NCBI GenBank assembly: GCA_036689265.1
Contig: CP144777.1
Coordinates: 186,001 to 250,000 of the forward strand
DNA length: 64,000 nt
Source: Stammera capleta_AF
GTDB lineage: Bacteria > Pseudomonadota > Gammaproteobacteria > Enterobacterales > Enterobacteriaceae
Direction of reading: 5' to 3'
The translations under genes were made by a program, and so were the position numbers. Of the stretch, positions 46,923-55,829 are shown piece after piece (position 1 is the stretch's first letter; each line of letters begins with the position of its first letter). The notes under the pieces were generated by a model. It was given only the letters and a program-made list of their open reading frames with translations. It was not told where the DNA came from and did no database searches.

Positions 46923-47894
46923 ATGAAAAAAAATATAGCAATACTAACAAGTGGAGGAGATTCTCCTGGAATGAATGTAGTAATTAAAATAATAACAACT
47001 AATCTATTAAAAAATAATATTAATGTTTATGGAATATATAATGGCTACAAAGGTTTATATTATAATAATATAAAATTACTTAAAAAAAAAAATGTACAAA
47101 ACATATTTAATACCGGTGGTACATTTTTAAAAACATCAAGATTTCCAGAATTAAAATCAATAAAAACAAGAATGAAAATAATAAAAAATCTAAAAAAAAA
47201 CAATATAAGTTCTTTAGTAGTTATAGGAGGTGAAGGATCATATTTAGGTGCAAAAAAATTAATAAAAATGAATTTTCCATGTATAACAATACCAGGAACT
47301 ATAGATAATGATATACCAGGAACTGATTATACTATAGGATATTACACAGCATTAGAAACAATAGTATCTTCTATAAAAAAATTAAAAGATACTTCACAAT
47401 CACATAATAGAATTTTAATTCTAGAAGTAATGGGTAGAAAATGTGGAGATCTAGCTTTAGCATCTGCAATATCAGAAGAATGTAATTTTGTAATATCTCC
47501 AGAAACAAAATTCGATGAAAAAAAACTTATTAAAAATATTAAATATAAAATCAAAAATAAAAATAAAAATATAATCATAATAATTACAGAAAATATATGT
47601 AATATATATAAATTATCTCAAAATATAGAAAAAAAAACTAAAATAGAAACTAGAGCAACATCATTAGGTTATATACAAAGAGGAGGAATTCCAGTAACTT
47701 TTGATAAAATATTAGCTACTAGAATTAGTTATTATGCTATAAATATGATTTTAAATAATAATTTAAATAAATGTATAGGAATTAAAAATAATGTAATTAT
47801 TAATTACAATTTTATTAAAAATAAAAATATTAATAATCATTTTAAAACTAAATGGATAGAAAATATATTCAACAAAATAAACCACAACAAATAA
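46923..47894 (+). CDS. pfkA: 6-phosphofructokinase
   Basis: PfkA commits sugar to glycolysis. It has 323 residues (E. coli 320). ATP-site GGDSPGMN (11-18), GGEGSYLGAKKL, catalytic Asp in GTIDNDIPGTDYTIGY, VMGRKCGDLALA and GYIQRGGIPVTFD are conserved. The 286 bases upstream are non-coding, A/T rich and contain the 36-base palindrome. It is followed after 17 bases by glnS. Confidence 0.97.
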   Translation: MKKNIAILTSGGDSPGMNVVIKIITTNLLKNNINVYGIYNGYKGLYYNNIKLLKKKNVQNIFNTGGTFLKTSRFPELKSIKTRMKIIKNLKKNNISSLVVIGGEGSYLGAKKLIKMNFPCITIPGTIDNDIPGTDYTIGYYTALETIVSSIKKLKDTSQSHNRILILEVMGRKCGDLALASAISEECNFVISPETKFDEKKLIKNIKYKIKNKNKNIIIIITENICNIYKLSQNIEKKTKIETRATSLGYIQRGGIPVTFDKILATRISYYAINMILNNNLNKCIGIKNNVIINYNFIKNKNINNHFKTKWIENIFNKINHNK

Positions 47895-47911
47895 TATAAT
47901 AAACTAAAATA

Positions 47912-49534
47912 ATGATAAATAAAAAAAATTTTATTTATAATATTGTTTATAAAGACATTAAAAAAAATAAAAAATTAAAAATAATAACTAGATTTCCACC
48001 AGAACCAAATGGATATTTACACATAGGTCATGCCAAATCTATGTTCATAAATTTTAACATAGCTAAATTCTATAAAGGAAAATGTTTTTTAAGACTAGAT
48101 GACACAAACCCAAATACAGAAAAAAATAAATATGTAAAACAAATTAAAAAAGATATAAAATGGTTAGGTTATAAATGGTATGGAAAAGAAAAATACTCAT
48201 CAAATTATTTCAAAATATATTATAAATATGCTATAGAATTAATTAAAAAAAAACTAGCATATGTAGATAAACTAAATAAAAAAGAAATTAAATTATATAG
48301 AGGTACATTAACAAAATTTGGCAAAAATAGTCCATATAGAAATAGAAACATAAAAGAAAATTTAAAATTATTTAAAAAAATGAAAAAAGGATCATATAAT
48401 GAAGGTGAATTATGTTTAAGAGCAAAAATTAACATGAGATCAAAAAATATTCTTCTAAGAGACCCTGTTTTATATAGAATTAAAAAAAATACACATTACA
48501 AAACAAAAAAAAAATGGAATATTTATCCAACTTATGATTTTGCTCAATGTATTTCAGATTCTATAGAAAAAATATCACATTCAATTTGTACTTTAGAATT
48601 TTCAGATAATAAAGAACTTTATAAATGGATATTAAATAATATATCAATTAAACATTACCCAAAACAATATGAATTTTCTAGATTAAATTTATTATATACA
48701 ATAACTTCGAAAAGAAAAATAAAACAATTAATTAAAAAAAAAATAATAAAAAAATGGAATGATCCAAGATTAATGACAATATCAGGAATGAGAAAAAGAG
48801 GATACACAGCAAAATCAATAAATGAATTTTGTAATAAAATAGGAGTAAGCAAAAAAAACAGTAACATAAATATTTCAATACTAGAAGAGTGTTTAAGAAA
48901 AGAGTTAGATATAACAACACCAAGAATAATGGCAATATTAAATCCAATAAAAATAATTATAACAAACATTAATAAAAATGAAACAATAAAAATAACAATA
49001 TTAAATCACCCTAAAAATAAAAATATGGGATCAAGAGAAATAATTTTAAGTTCAAAAATATATATAGATATAAATGATTTCGAAAATAAACCTTCAAATA
49101 ACTTTCATAAATTAAGATTAGGAAAAAAAATAAAATTAAAATATGCAGGAATATTAAAATTAAAAAAAATAATAAAAAATGAAAAAAAAAAAATTTTATA
49201 TTTAAAATGTAAATACTATAACAAATATAATAAAAAAATTAAAAAAATTGGAATAATACATTGGATATCGAAAAAAAATACTATAAAAAGTAAATTTAGA
49301 TTATTTAATAAATTATTTACAAAAAAAAATCCTAATAAAGAAAAAAATTTATTATCAATAATAAACCCTAAATCATTGATTATAAAAAATGGATACATAG
49401 AAAAACAAATAAAATACATTAAAAAAAAAAAAATTTATCAATTCGAAAGAGAAGGATATTTTAAATTAAAAAAATATACATATAAAAATAAATTTATATT
49501 TGATAGAATTATTACACTAAAAAAAAAATTTTAA
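47912..49534 (+). CDS. glnS: Glutaminyl-tRNA synthetase
   Basis: GlnRS charges tRNA-Gln, a class I enzyme found in gammaproteobacteria but not most bacteria, which supports the assignment of lineage. It has 540 residues (E. coli 554). RFPPEPNGYLHIGHAKS carries the HIGH motif; RLDDTNP, PTYDFAQCISDSIE, HSICTLEFSDN and the KMSKS-like TITSKRKI are present. The C-terminal beta-barrels are diverged but end with FEREGYFKL and DRIITLK, as expected. Confidence 0.97.
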   Translation: MINKKNFIYNIVYKDIKKNKKLKIITRFPPEPNGYLHIGHAKSMFINFNIAKFYKGKCFLRLDDTNPNTEKNKYVKQIKKDIKWLGYKWYGKEKYSSNYFKIYYKYAIELIKKKLAYVDKLNKKEIKLYRGTLTKFGKNSPYRNRNIKENLKLFKKMKKGSYNEGELCLRAKINMRSKNILLRDPVLYRIKKNTHYKTKKKWNIYPTYDFAQCISDSIEKISHSICTLEFSDNKELYKWILNNISIKHYPKQYEFSRLNLLYTITSKRKIKQLIKKKIIKKWNDPRLMTISGMRKRGYTAKSINEFCNKIGVSKKNSNINISILEECLRKELDITTPRIMAILNPIKIIITNINKNETIKITILNHPKNKNMGSREIILSSKIYIDINDFENKPSNNFHKLRLGKKIKLKYAGILKLKKIIKNEKKKILYLKCKYYNKYNKKIKKIGIIHWISKKNTIKSKFRLFNKLFTKKNPNKEKNLLSIINPKSLIIKNGYIEKQIKYIKKKKIYQFEREGYFKLKKYTYKNKFIFDRIITLKKKF

Positions 49535-49605
49535 AAATATTAAAAATTATCTAAATATTATTTAAAAGTTTAAAAAAAATTAACTAATAATTAAAGGTTT
49601 TTTTC

Positions 49606-50055
49606 ATGAAAATAAAAAAGAAAAAAAATTCTATTAATTTATTAAATATTACAAATACAACACCCTATAAAGAAAAACCAAACGAAAAATACATGAATGA
49701 TACACAAATAAAACATTTTAAAAAAATACTTTTTAATTTACATAAAAAATTAACATTTAATATAAAAAATAAAAAAATTTTAAAAAATAAAGAAAATAAA
49801 AATTTTCCAGACCTTATAGATAGAGCTGCTCAAGAAGAAGAATTCAAATTCACATTAAGAAATATAGATAGAGAAAGAAAAATAATTAATAAAATAGAAA
49901 ACACTATAAAAAAAATAAAAGAAAAAAATTTCGGTTATTGTGACACATGTAATATTAAAATAGGAATAAAAAGACTTGAAGCTCAACCAACTGCAGAATT
50001 ATGTATAGATTGCAAAATATTATCTGAAATAAAAGAAAAACAAATTAATACATAA
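49606..50055 (+). CDS. dksA: RNA polymerase-binding transcription factor DksA
   Basis: DksA enters the RNA polymerase secondary channel and, with ppGpp, adjusts rRNA and amino acid promoters. It has 149 residues (E. coli 151). The coiled-coil tip DLIDRAAQEEEF holds both Asp residues needed for function, and the Zn finger CDTCN...CIDC is intact. AAAGG precedes the ATG. Retention of an intact DksA is notable, since reduced symbionts drop most regulators. Confidence 0.96.
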   Translation: MKIKKKKNSINLLNITNTTPYKEKPNEKYMNDTQIKHFKKILFNLHKKLTFNIKNKKILKNKENKNFPDLIDRAAQEEEFKFTLRNIDRERKIINKIENTIKKIKEKNFGYCDTCNIKIGIKRLEAQPTAELCIDCKILSEIKEKQINT

Positions 50056-50079
50056 AAAAAATTAACATAAATAAATTAA

Positions 50080-50934
50080 ATGAAAAATAATAAAATTTGG
50101 TTTGAAAAAATAAATAACAATGTAGGTCAATTTTTTAAAATTAATAAAATTATTTTGAAAAAAAAAACAAAATATCAAAATATTTTTATTTTTGAAAACA
50201 AAAAAATTGGAAAAATTTTAGCTATAGACAATATAGTTCAAACAACATCATATGATGAATTTATATATCATGAAATGATATGTTTAATACCAATACTTTC
50301 TCATGAAAATCCTAAAAATATATTAATTATAGGTGGTGGAGATGGAGGATGTTTAAAAGAAATAATAAAAATTAAATGTATTAAAAAAATTACTCTAGTT
50401 GAATTAGACAAAAAAATAATTAAATATTCAAAAAAATATTTAAAAGAAATACATCAAGATTCATTTTATAATAAAAAAGTAAAAATAATTATCGATGATG
50501 GTTTTAAATTTATACAAAAAAACAAAAAAAAATTTGACATAATAATTATAGACAGTACAGATGCAATTGGGCCAGGAAAAATTCTATTTTCTGAAGAATT
50601 TTATAATAATTGCAAAATTTCATTAAAAAAAAATGGAATAATTGTTGGTCAAAATGGTACATATATATATCAAAAAAAAAACATTGTTAATAATATAAAA
50701 ATATTTAAAAAATTATTTAAATTTAGTGGACTATATCAAGCACCAATACCTACATATTATGGAGGAAATATGTTTTTTATATGGGGTTCAAATAATACAA
50801 ATTTAAAAAAAATTAATTTAAATTATTTAAATAAACAACTACCATTTTCTAAATTTAAATATTATAATTCATCAATACATATAAATAGTTTTTACTTACC
50901 TCAATTTTTATTAAATAAATTAAATATAACTTAA
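50080..50934 (+). CDS. speE: Spermidine synthase
   Basis: SpeE transfers the aminopropyl group of decarboxylated SAM to putrescine. It has 284 residues (E. coli 288). IFENKKIGKILAIDNIVQTT, HEMICLIPILSHE, the nucleotide-binding LIIGGGDGGCLKEI, and the catalytic-loop IIDSTDAIGPG are kept, as is PIPTYYGGNMFFIWG. It is five bases upstream of speD, the speED order of E. coli. The pair needs putrescine, which may come from the host if speABC are lost. Confidence 0.96.
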   Translation: MKNNKIWFEKINNNVGQFFKINKIILKKKTKYQNIFIFENKKIGKILAIDNIVQTTSYDEFIYHEMICLIPILSHENPKNILIIGGGDGGCLKEIIKIKCIKKITLVELDKKIIKYSKKYLKEIHQDSFYNKKVKIIIDDGFKFIQKNKKKFDIIIIDSTDAIGPGKILFSEEFYNNCKISLKKNGIIVGQNGTYIYQKKNIVNNIKIFKKLFKFSGLYQAPIPTYYGGNMFFIWGSNNTNLKKINLNYLNKQLPFSKFKYYNSSIHINSFYLPQFLLNKLNIT

Positions 50935-50939
50935 CTAAA

Positions 50940-51719
50940 ATGAATAAAAATTCAAAAAAAATAAAATTATATGGATTTAATAACTTGACAAAAAACTTAA
51001 ACTTTTGCATTTATAATATTTTTTACATAAATTCTACTATACCTAAAAAAACATACATTAATTATATAAACAAAAAATATAATACTAATAAATTACTTAA
51101 AATTTTAAAAAAAACATGTTTAGTTATAGGAGCTAAAATTTTAAACATAGCTAAACAAGATTATAAACCTCAAGGTGCCAGTATAACATTATTAATAAGT
51201 GAGGAAATAAAAAATAAAAAAACAAAAATATTAACACCAAAAAACATTTTAGCTCACTTAAATAAAAGTCATTTATGTATACATACATACCCAGAAATAC
51301 ACCCTAAAGAAAAAATTTGTACTATAAGAATAGATATAGAAATATCTACTTGTGGTATTATATCACCACTAAAAATACTAAATTATCTTATAAATAAACT
51401 AAAATCAGATATCATAACAATAGATTATAGAATAAGAGGTTTCACAAGAGATAAATATGGAAAAAAATATTTTATAGATCACAAAATAAAATCAATACAA
51501 AACTTCTTAGAAAATAAAATAAAAAAAATATACGATATGATAGATACAAATATACATCAAGAAAATATTTTCCACACAAGAATGATTTTAAAATATATTA
51601 ATATAAAAAATTATTTATTTAAATTAAATCATAAAAAAATTAAAATAGAAAAAAAAAATAAAATAATTTCTTTAATATGGAAAGAAATGAGTGAAATATA
51701 CTATAGTAAAAATAAATAA
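50940..51719 (+). CDS. speD: S-adenosylmethionine decarboxylase proenzyme
   Basis: SpeD makes decarboxylated SAM for SpeE. It has 259 residues (E. coli 264). The self-cleavage site that forms the pyruvoyl group is in LNKSHLCIHTYPE, Ser following Lys as in E. coli KSHICVHTYPE. QGASITLLISEE, IRIDIEISTCG and DYRIRGFTRD also match. It converges with map nine bases further on. Confidence 0.95.
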   Translation: MNKNSKKIKLYGFNNLTKNLNFCIYNIFYINSTIPKKTYINYINKKYNTNKLLKILKKTCLVIGAKILNIAKQDYKPQGASITLLISEEIKNKKTKILTPKNILAHLNKSHLCIHTYPEIHPKEKICTIRIDIEISTCGIISPLKILNYLINKLKSDIITIDYRIRGFTRDKYGKKYFIDHKIKSIQNFLENKIKKIYDMIDTNIHQENIFHTRMILKYINIKNYLFKLNHKKIKIEKKNKIISLIWKEMSEIYYSKNK

Positions 51720-51728
51720 TTTTTAATT

Positions 51729-52484
51729 TTAAAAAGTTAAAATTTCATAACCATAATCAGTAATTAATACTGTAAATTCATACTGAGCAGATAGACCTCC
51801 ATCCACAGTTTTTACAGTCCAACCATCATCCATAACTTTAGTTTTATAACTTCCCACATTTACCATCGGTTCTATAGTAAAAATCATTCCAGATTTTAAA
51901 ATTATATTATCATTTATATTACTATAATAATGAAGAACTTGTGGTTCTTCATGTAATTTTTTTCCTATACCATGTCCACAATAATTTCTAACTACAGAAT
52001 ATCCATTTTTTTCTACATAATCTTGAATTATTTTACCTATAATATTTAATTTTTTACCAGGTCCTATATATTTTAACGCTTTAATAACACTATTATAAGT
52101 TATTCTACACAAATCAAAAGATAATTGAGAAGGTTTTCCAACAAAATACATTTTAGATGCATCAGAATAATATTTATTTTTTACAATTGCAACATCAATA
52201 TTTATAATATCACCTTTCTTTAATATTTGATCAAAATTTGGTATTCCATGACATACAACATCATTAACTGAAGTGCAAATTGATTTAGGATAATCCATAT
52301 ACCCTAAACACGCTGGAAAAGCCTTATGATAATCAATAATTCGTTTATTACATATAAAATCTATTTCTCCAGTACTAACACCTGGTTTTATATATTTTGA
52401 TATATAAAATAAAACTTCTGATACAATTCTAGAAACTATTCTTATTTTTTTGATATCTATAAAAGATTTAATTATAATAGACAT
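51729..52484 (-). CDS. map: Methionine aminopeptidase type I
   Basis: Map removes the initiator methionine. It has 251 residues (E. coli 264), a little short at the C-terminus. Metal ligands are in INIDVAIVKNKYYSDASK (two Asp), GHGIGKKLHEEPQ (His), FTIEPMVN (Glu) and SAQYEFTVLIT (Glu). ICTSVNDVVCHGIPN supplies the substrate His. It is divergent from rpsB as in E. coli. Confidence 0.96.
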   Translation of the reverse strand: MSIIIKSFIDIKKIRIVSRIVSEVLFYISKYIKPGVSTGEIDFICNKRIIDYHKAFPACLGYMDYPKSICTSVNDVVCHGIPNFDQILKKGDIINIDVAIVKNKYYSDASKMYFVGKPSQLSFDLCRITYNSVIKALKYIGPGKKLNIIGKIIQDYVEKNGYSVVRNYCGHGIGKKLHEEPQVLHYYSNINDNIILKSGMIFTIEPMVNVGSYKTKVMDDGWTVKTVDGGLSAQYEFTVLITDYGYEILTF

Positions 52485-52591
52485 TATGATTTTTAATAAA
52501 TAAAAATTTTATAAATTTATTTAATATTTTTATATAAATTATATATTAAAATTCAATTAAATAAATTTATATATTATAAAGGATATAAACA

Positions 52592-53263
52592 ATGAATTTC
52601 AAAATAAATACAATGATTAAAAAAGGTATACATTTTGGACATTTAACAAAATATTGGCACCCAAAAATGAAACCATATATATATAAAAAATATAATAATA
52701 TACATATAATAAATTTAGATAAAACTATAAAATTATTTAAAATAGCTTTAAAAAAATTAATTTTATTAAATAAAAATAACAAAAAAATTTTATTCATAGG
52801 TACAAAAAAATCAGCTAACAAATTAATTAAAAAAACAGCTATAAAATGTAACCAATATTTTATAAACCACAGATGGTTAGGTGGTACATTAACTAACTGG
52901 AATACTGTAAAAAAATCAATAAATTTTTATAAAAAATTAGAACTAAAATTTAAAAATGGTAAATTTAAAAAACTAATAAAAAAAGAATCTTTATTAAAAA
53001 AAAGACTTTTAAATAAATTAAAAAAAAATTTAAATGGCATTAAAAATATAGGAAATTTACCAGATGCTATTTTTGTAGTAGACGCAAAACATGAAAAATT
53101 AGCTATAAAAGAAGCAAATCAATTAAAAATAACAACTTTTGCAATAACAGATACTAATACAAATCCAGAAGGTATTAACTATATTATTCCAGGAAACGAT
53201 GATTCCAAAAAATCTATAAAATGGTATTTAAATATTATTTCAAAAAAATTAACAAATATATAA
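52592..53263 (+). CDS. rpsB: 30S ribosomal protein S2
   Basis: S2 is a late-assembling small-subunit protein. It has 223 residues (E. coli 241). GIHFGHLTKYWHPKM, LFIGTKKSANKLI, NHRWLGGTLTNWNT, GNLPDAIFVVDAKHE and ITDTNTNPEGINYIIPGNDD are conserved. AAAGGA lies before the ATG. It forms the usual pair with tsf, 24 bases downstream. Confidence 0.97.
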   Translation: MNFKINTMIKKGIHFGHLTKYWHPKMKPYIYKKYNNIHIINLDKTIKLFKIALKKLILLNKNNKKILFIGTKKSANKLIKKTAIKCNQYFINHRWLGGTLTNWNTVKKSINFYKKLELKFKNGKFKKLIKKESLLKKRLLNKLKKNLNGIKNIGNLPDAIFVVDAKHEKLAIKEANQLKITTFAITDTNTNPEGINYIIPGNDDSKKSIKWYLNIISKKLTNI

Positions 53264-53287
53264 TTTTAAATAAAAAAAAATACAAAA

Positions 53288-54052
53288 ATGAATAAAATAG
53301 ACATAAATTTACTAAAAAAAATTAGACAAAAAACAAAAATCAGTATATATGAATGTAAAAAAGCTCTAGAAAAAAATGAAAATAATTACAAAAAAACTAT
53401 AACTTATTTAAAAAATAAAATAAATTTAATAAACAAAAAAAAAGAACTAAAAGAAACTTTTATTCTTAATAAAATGTTAAAAAATAAAGCAGCTATGATT
53501 AAAATAGATTGCGAAACAGATTTTTTAACAAAAAATATAGAAATTAAATATTTTGCAGAAAAAGTACTAAATTTCATATTAAATAAAGAAAAAACTAATA
53601 TTAAAAAAATTAATAAAAAATTTAATTGCAAAAAAAAATATTTAATTAACAAATTTAAAGAATTAATAAAAATAGATAAATTTTGTTTTATAAAAAATAA
53701 AAATATAAACATATATTTACATAATTTTAAAATAGGAACTATAATATCAGTAATAAATACTATAGATAAAAAAATTAAAATTAAAAAAGAAAAAATTAAA
53801 AAAATTGCAATGCATATTACTGCAACAGATTATAGTTATTTATTAAAAATAAATAAAATAAAAAAAAATGAAAATTTGTTTTTTGATTTTAAAAAAATTA
53901 AAAATGAAATAAACAAAAACCACAAAATATTCAATAATATAAATTTTTTAAAACAACCATTTATTTTTAATAATAAATTATCATTAAAAAACTATCTAGA
54001 AAAAAATAATATTGAAATAGATAAATTTTGTAAATTTGAAACAAATAAATAA
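53288..54052 (+). CDS. tsf: Elongation factor Ts
   Basis: EF-Ts exchanges GDP for GTP on EF-Tu. It has 254 residues (E. coli 283). The N-terminal LLKKIRQKTKISIYECKKAL matches the family UBA-like domain, KAAMIKIDCETDFLTKN the core that inserts into EF-Tu, and IAMHITATD the second core repeat. The C-terminal coiled coil is shortened and diverged. A hairpin with a T tail follows. Confidence 0.94.
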   Translation: MNKIDINLLKKIRQKTKISIYECKKALEKNENNYKKTITYLKNKINLINKKKELKETFILNKMLKNKAAMIKIDCETDFLTKNIEIKYFAEKVLNFILNKEKTNIKKINKKFNCKKKYLINKFKELIKIDKFCFIKNKNINIYLHNFKIGTIISVINTIDKKIKIKKEKIKKIAMHITATDYSYLLKINKIKKNENLFFDFKKIKNEINKNHKIFNNINFLKQPFIFNNKLSLKNYLEKNNIEIDKFCKFETNK

Positions 54053-54066
54053 AAACATATACAAAA

Positions 54067-54092
54067 TTTAAATCATAATTTAAAATTTTTTT
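54067..54092 (+). terminator. Possible Rho-independent terminator after tsf
   Basis: A seven-base stem TTTAAAT/ATTTAAA with the four-base loop CATA is followed by a seven-T run. It is A+T only but well placed 14 bases after the rpsB-tsf operon. Confidence 0.45.
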
Positions 54093-54169
54093 GTTATATA
54101 TAAAAAAAATTAAATAATATATATTATTAAATAATATATATTTTAAATATATTATTTTTATTTAAAATT

Positions 54170-54253
54170 GGAGGTATGGCCGAGTGGTTTAAGGCAACGA
54201 TCTTGAAAATCGTAAACGATAATCGTTCGGGAGTTCGAATCTCTCTACCTCCG
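54170..54253 (+). tRNA. tRNA-Ser (anticodon TGA)
   Basis: This is a class II tRNA with acceptor GGAGGTA/TACCTCC, discriminator G73 (the serine identity base), D arm in GCCGAGTGGTTTAAGGC, anticodon loop CTTGAAA giving TGA, a long variable arm (ACGAT-aat-CGT) and T arm GGGAG/CTCTC with TTCGAAT. CCA is not encoded. It is much richer in G+C than its surroundings, as expected for a structural RNA. Confidence 0.97.
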
Positions 54254-54265
54254 TTTATTTTTTTT

Positions 54266-55651
54266 TTATAAAAGAGGATTAAAAAAACAAAATAATTTTT
54301 CAAAAATTTTATTAAATAATGATCTATTTTTCCATACACTATAATTTATTAATTCAGATTTAGAAATATATTTTCTTTGAACTTCAAATAATTTTTTATT
54401 CAAATAAACATCATCTATAATTAAACCAATTTCAAAATTTAACCATATACTTCTCATATCAAAATTAATTGTACCAACTAAACTTAAATTATAATCAACT
54501 AAAATACTTTTTGTATGTAAAAAATTACTTTTAAAAAAATATATTTTTACATTAGATAATAATAAATCACTTAAAAAATATCTACTAGCCCAATAAACTA
54601 AAAAAGAATCATTATTACTAGGTATAATTATACTAACATCTATTCCTTTATCTGCTACTGTACAAATTGCATCTATTAAAAAATTACTTGGAATAAAATA
54701 AGGAGTGGTAATAATTAATCTTTCTTTAGTTGAAAAAATTATATTTAATAAAGATCTATGTATTAAATTATTAGGTAATCCCGGACCTGAAGTTAAAACT
54801 TGAACCAAACTTTTTTTATTTTTTCTTTTTATATTTAAATTATTTAATTTACTATAAAAATTTTCATATTCATGTTCTTTATATATATTATTACCAGTTT
54901 CTAATTCCCAATCATAAAAAAAAATAACCTTCATAATTTGCATTAATAATAATCCTTTTATTTTAACCATTAAATCAACCCATTTGCCTATACCCATATA
55001 ATCTTTAAAAAAATTAGGATCAACTAAATTCATACTTCCTAAATAAATAATATAATTATCTATTAAAACTATTTTTTTATGTTGTCTTAAATCTACCCTA
55101 CTTAAAAAAATTTTAAAAAAATTAAATTTAAAAGATTCAACAATCTTTATACCAGCCTTGTTCATTATTTTCGGCCACATAGTTTTAAAAAAATTTATAC
55201 TACCTATAGAATCTAAAATAATTCTACATTTAACTCCTCTATAAGAAGCATTTATTAAAGAAATAGCAACTTCATCAGATAAAAATCCAGGTTCCCAAAT
55301 ATAAAAAATTATATATATATTTTTTGATGATAAATTAATATCATTAATTAATGATATAATTAATTTTTTGCTATTAGTAAATAAATTTATTTCATCAAAA
55401 TCTACAGGAGGTATATTAATTTTATTAAAACATAAATTAAAAATTGATTTTTCTAATCTATCATATACAATATCTTTCTTAATAAAATTAAGAAATAATA
55501 TATTTTTTAACCATATATTATATGCTCTTTCATAAAAATTATTTTTTTTATAAAAATTATAAAAAACAAAATACATTAAAATACTAGAAAAAGGGAAAAT
55601 ATATACAATTAACAATCCTATAAATATATATAATAATTTATTATATTTCAT
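54266..55651 (-). CDS. clsA: Cardiolipin synthase A
   Basis: ClsA joins two phosphatidylglycerol molecules into cardiolipin at the inner membrane. It has 461 residues (E. coli 486). Two N-terminal TM helices (about 4-34) are followed by two HKD motifs, RQHKKIVLIDNYIIYLGSMN and LHTKSILVDYNLSLVGTIN. VFYIWEPG-like FYIWEPGFLSDEVA, SGPGLPNNLIHRSLL and TPYFIPSNFLIDAI are near-identical to E. coli. It ends FFNPLL. The lost residues come from the N-terminus and the linker. It is far more similar to ClsA than to ClsB or ClsC. Confidence 0.96.
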   Translation of the reverse strand: MKYNKLLYIFIGLLIVYIFPFSSILMYFVFYNFYKKNNFYERAYNIWLKNILFLNFIKKDIVYDRLEKSIFNLCFNKINIPPVDFDEINLFTNSKKLIISLINDINLSSKNIYIIFYIWEPGFLSDEVAISLINASYRGVKCRIILDSIGSINFFKTMWPKIMNKAGIKIVESFKFNFFKIFLSRVDLRQHKKIVLIDNYIIYLGSMNLVDPNFFKDYMGIGKWVDLMVKIKGLLLMQIMKVIFFYDWELETGNNIYKEHEYENFYSKLNNLNIKRKNKKSLVQVLTSGPGLPNNLIHRSLLNIIFSTKERLIITTPYFIPSNFLIDAICTVADKGIDVSIIIPSNNDSFLVYWASRYFLSDLLLSNVKIYFFKSNFLHTKSILVDYNLSLVGTINFDMRSIWLNFEIGLIIDDVYLNKKLFEVQRKYISKSELINYSVWKNRSLFNKIFEKLFCFFNPLL

Positions 55652-55829
55652 ATATAAAAATATTAATTAATTTTAAATAAAAGTATACAAAAATACATTT
55701 TAATTTTATTTATATTTTATATAAAAAAAAGAACCATAACAATTAATTTTTTATACCATTTAACATTAATATAAAAAACAAATATTTTATTTACATAAAA
55801 ATATATTTTAAAATTTTTTAATACTTAAA

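Noticed and set aside
54127..54339. 70-codon minus-strand open frame containing REIRTPERLSFTIFKIVALN
   Set aside because: It is the antisense reading of the tRNA-Ser gene, a well-known false protein in databases.
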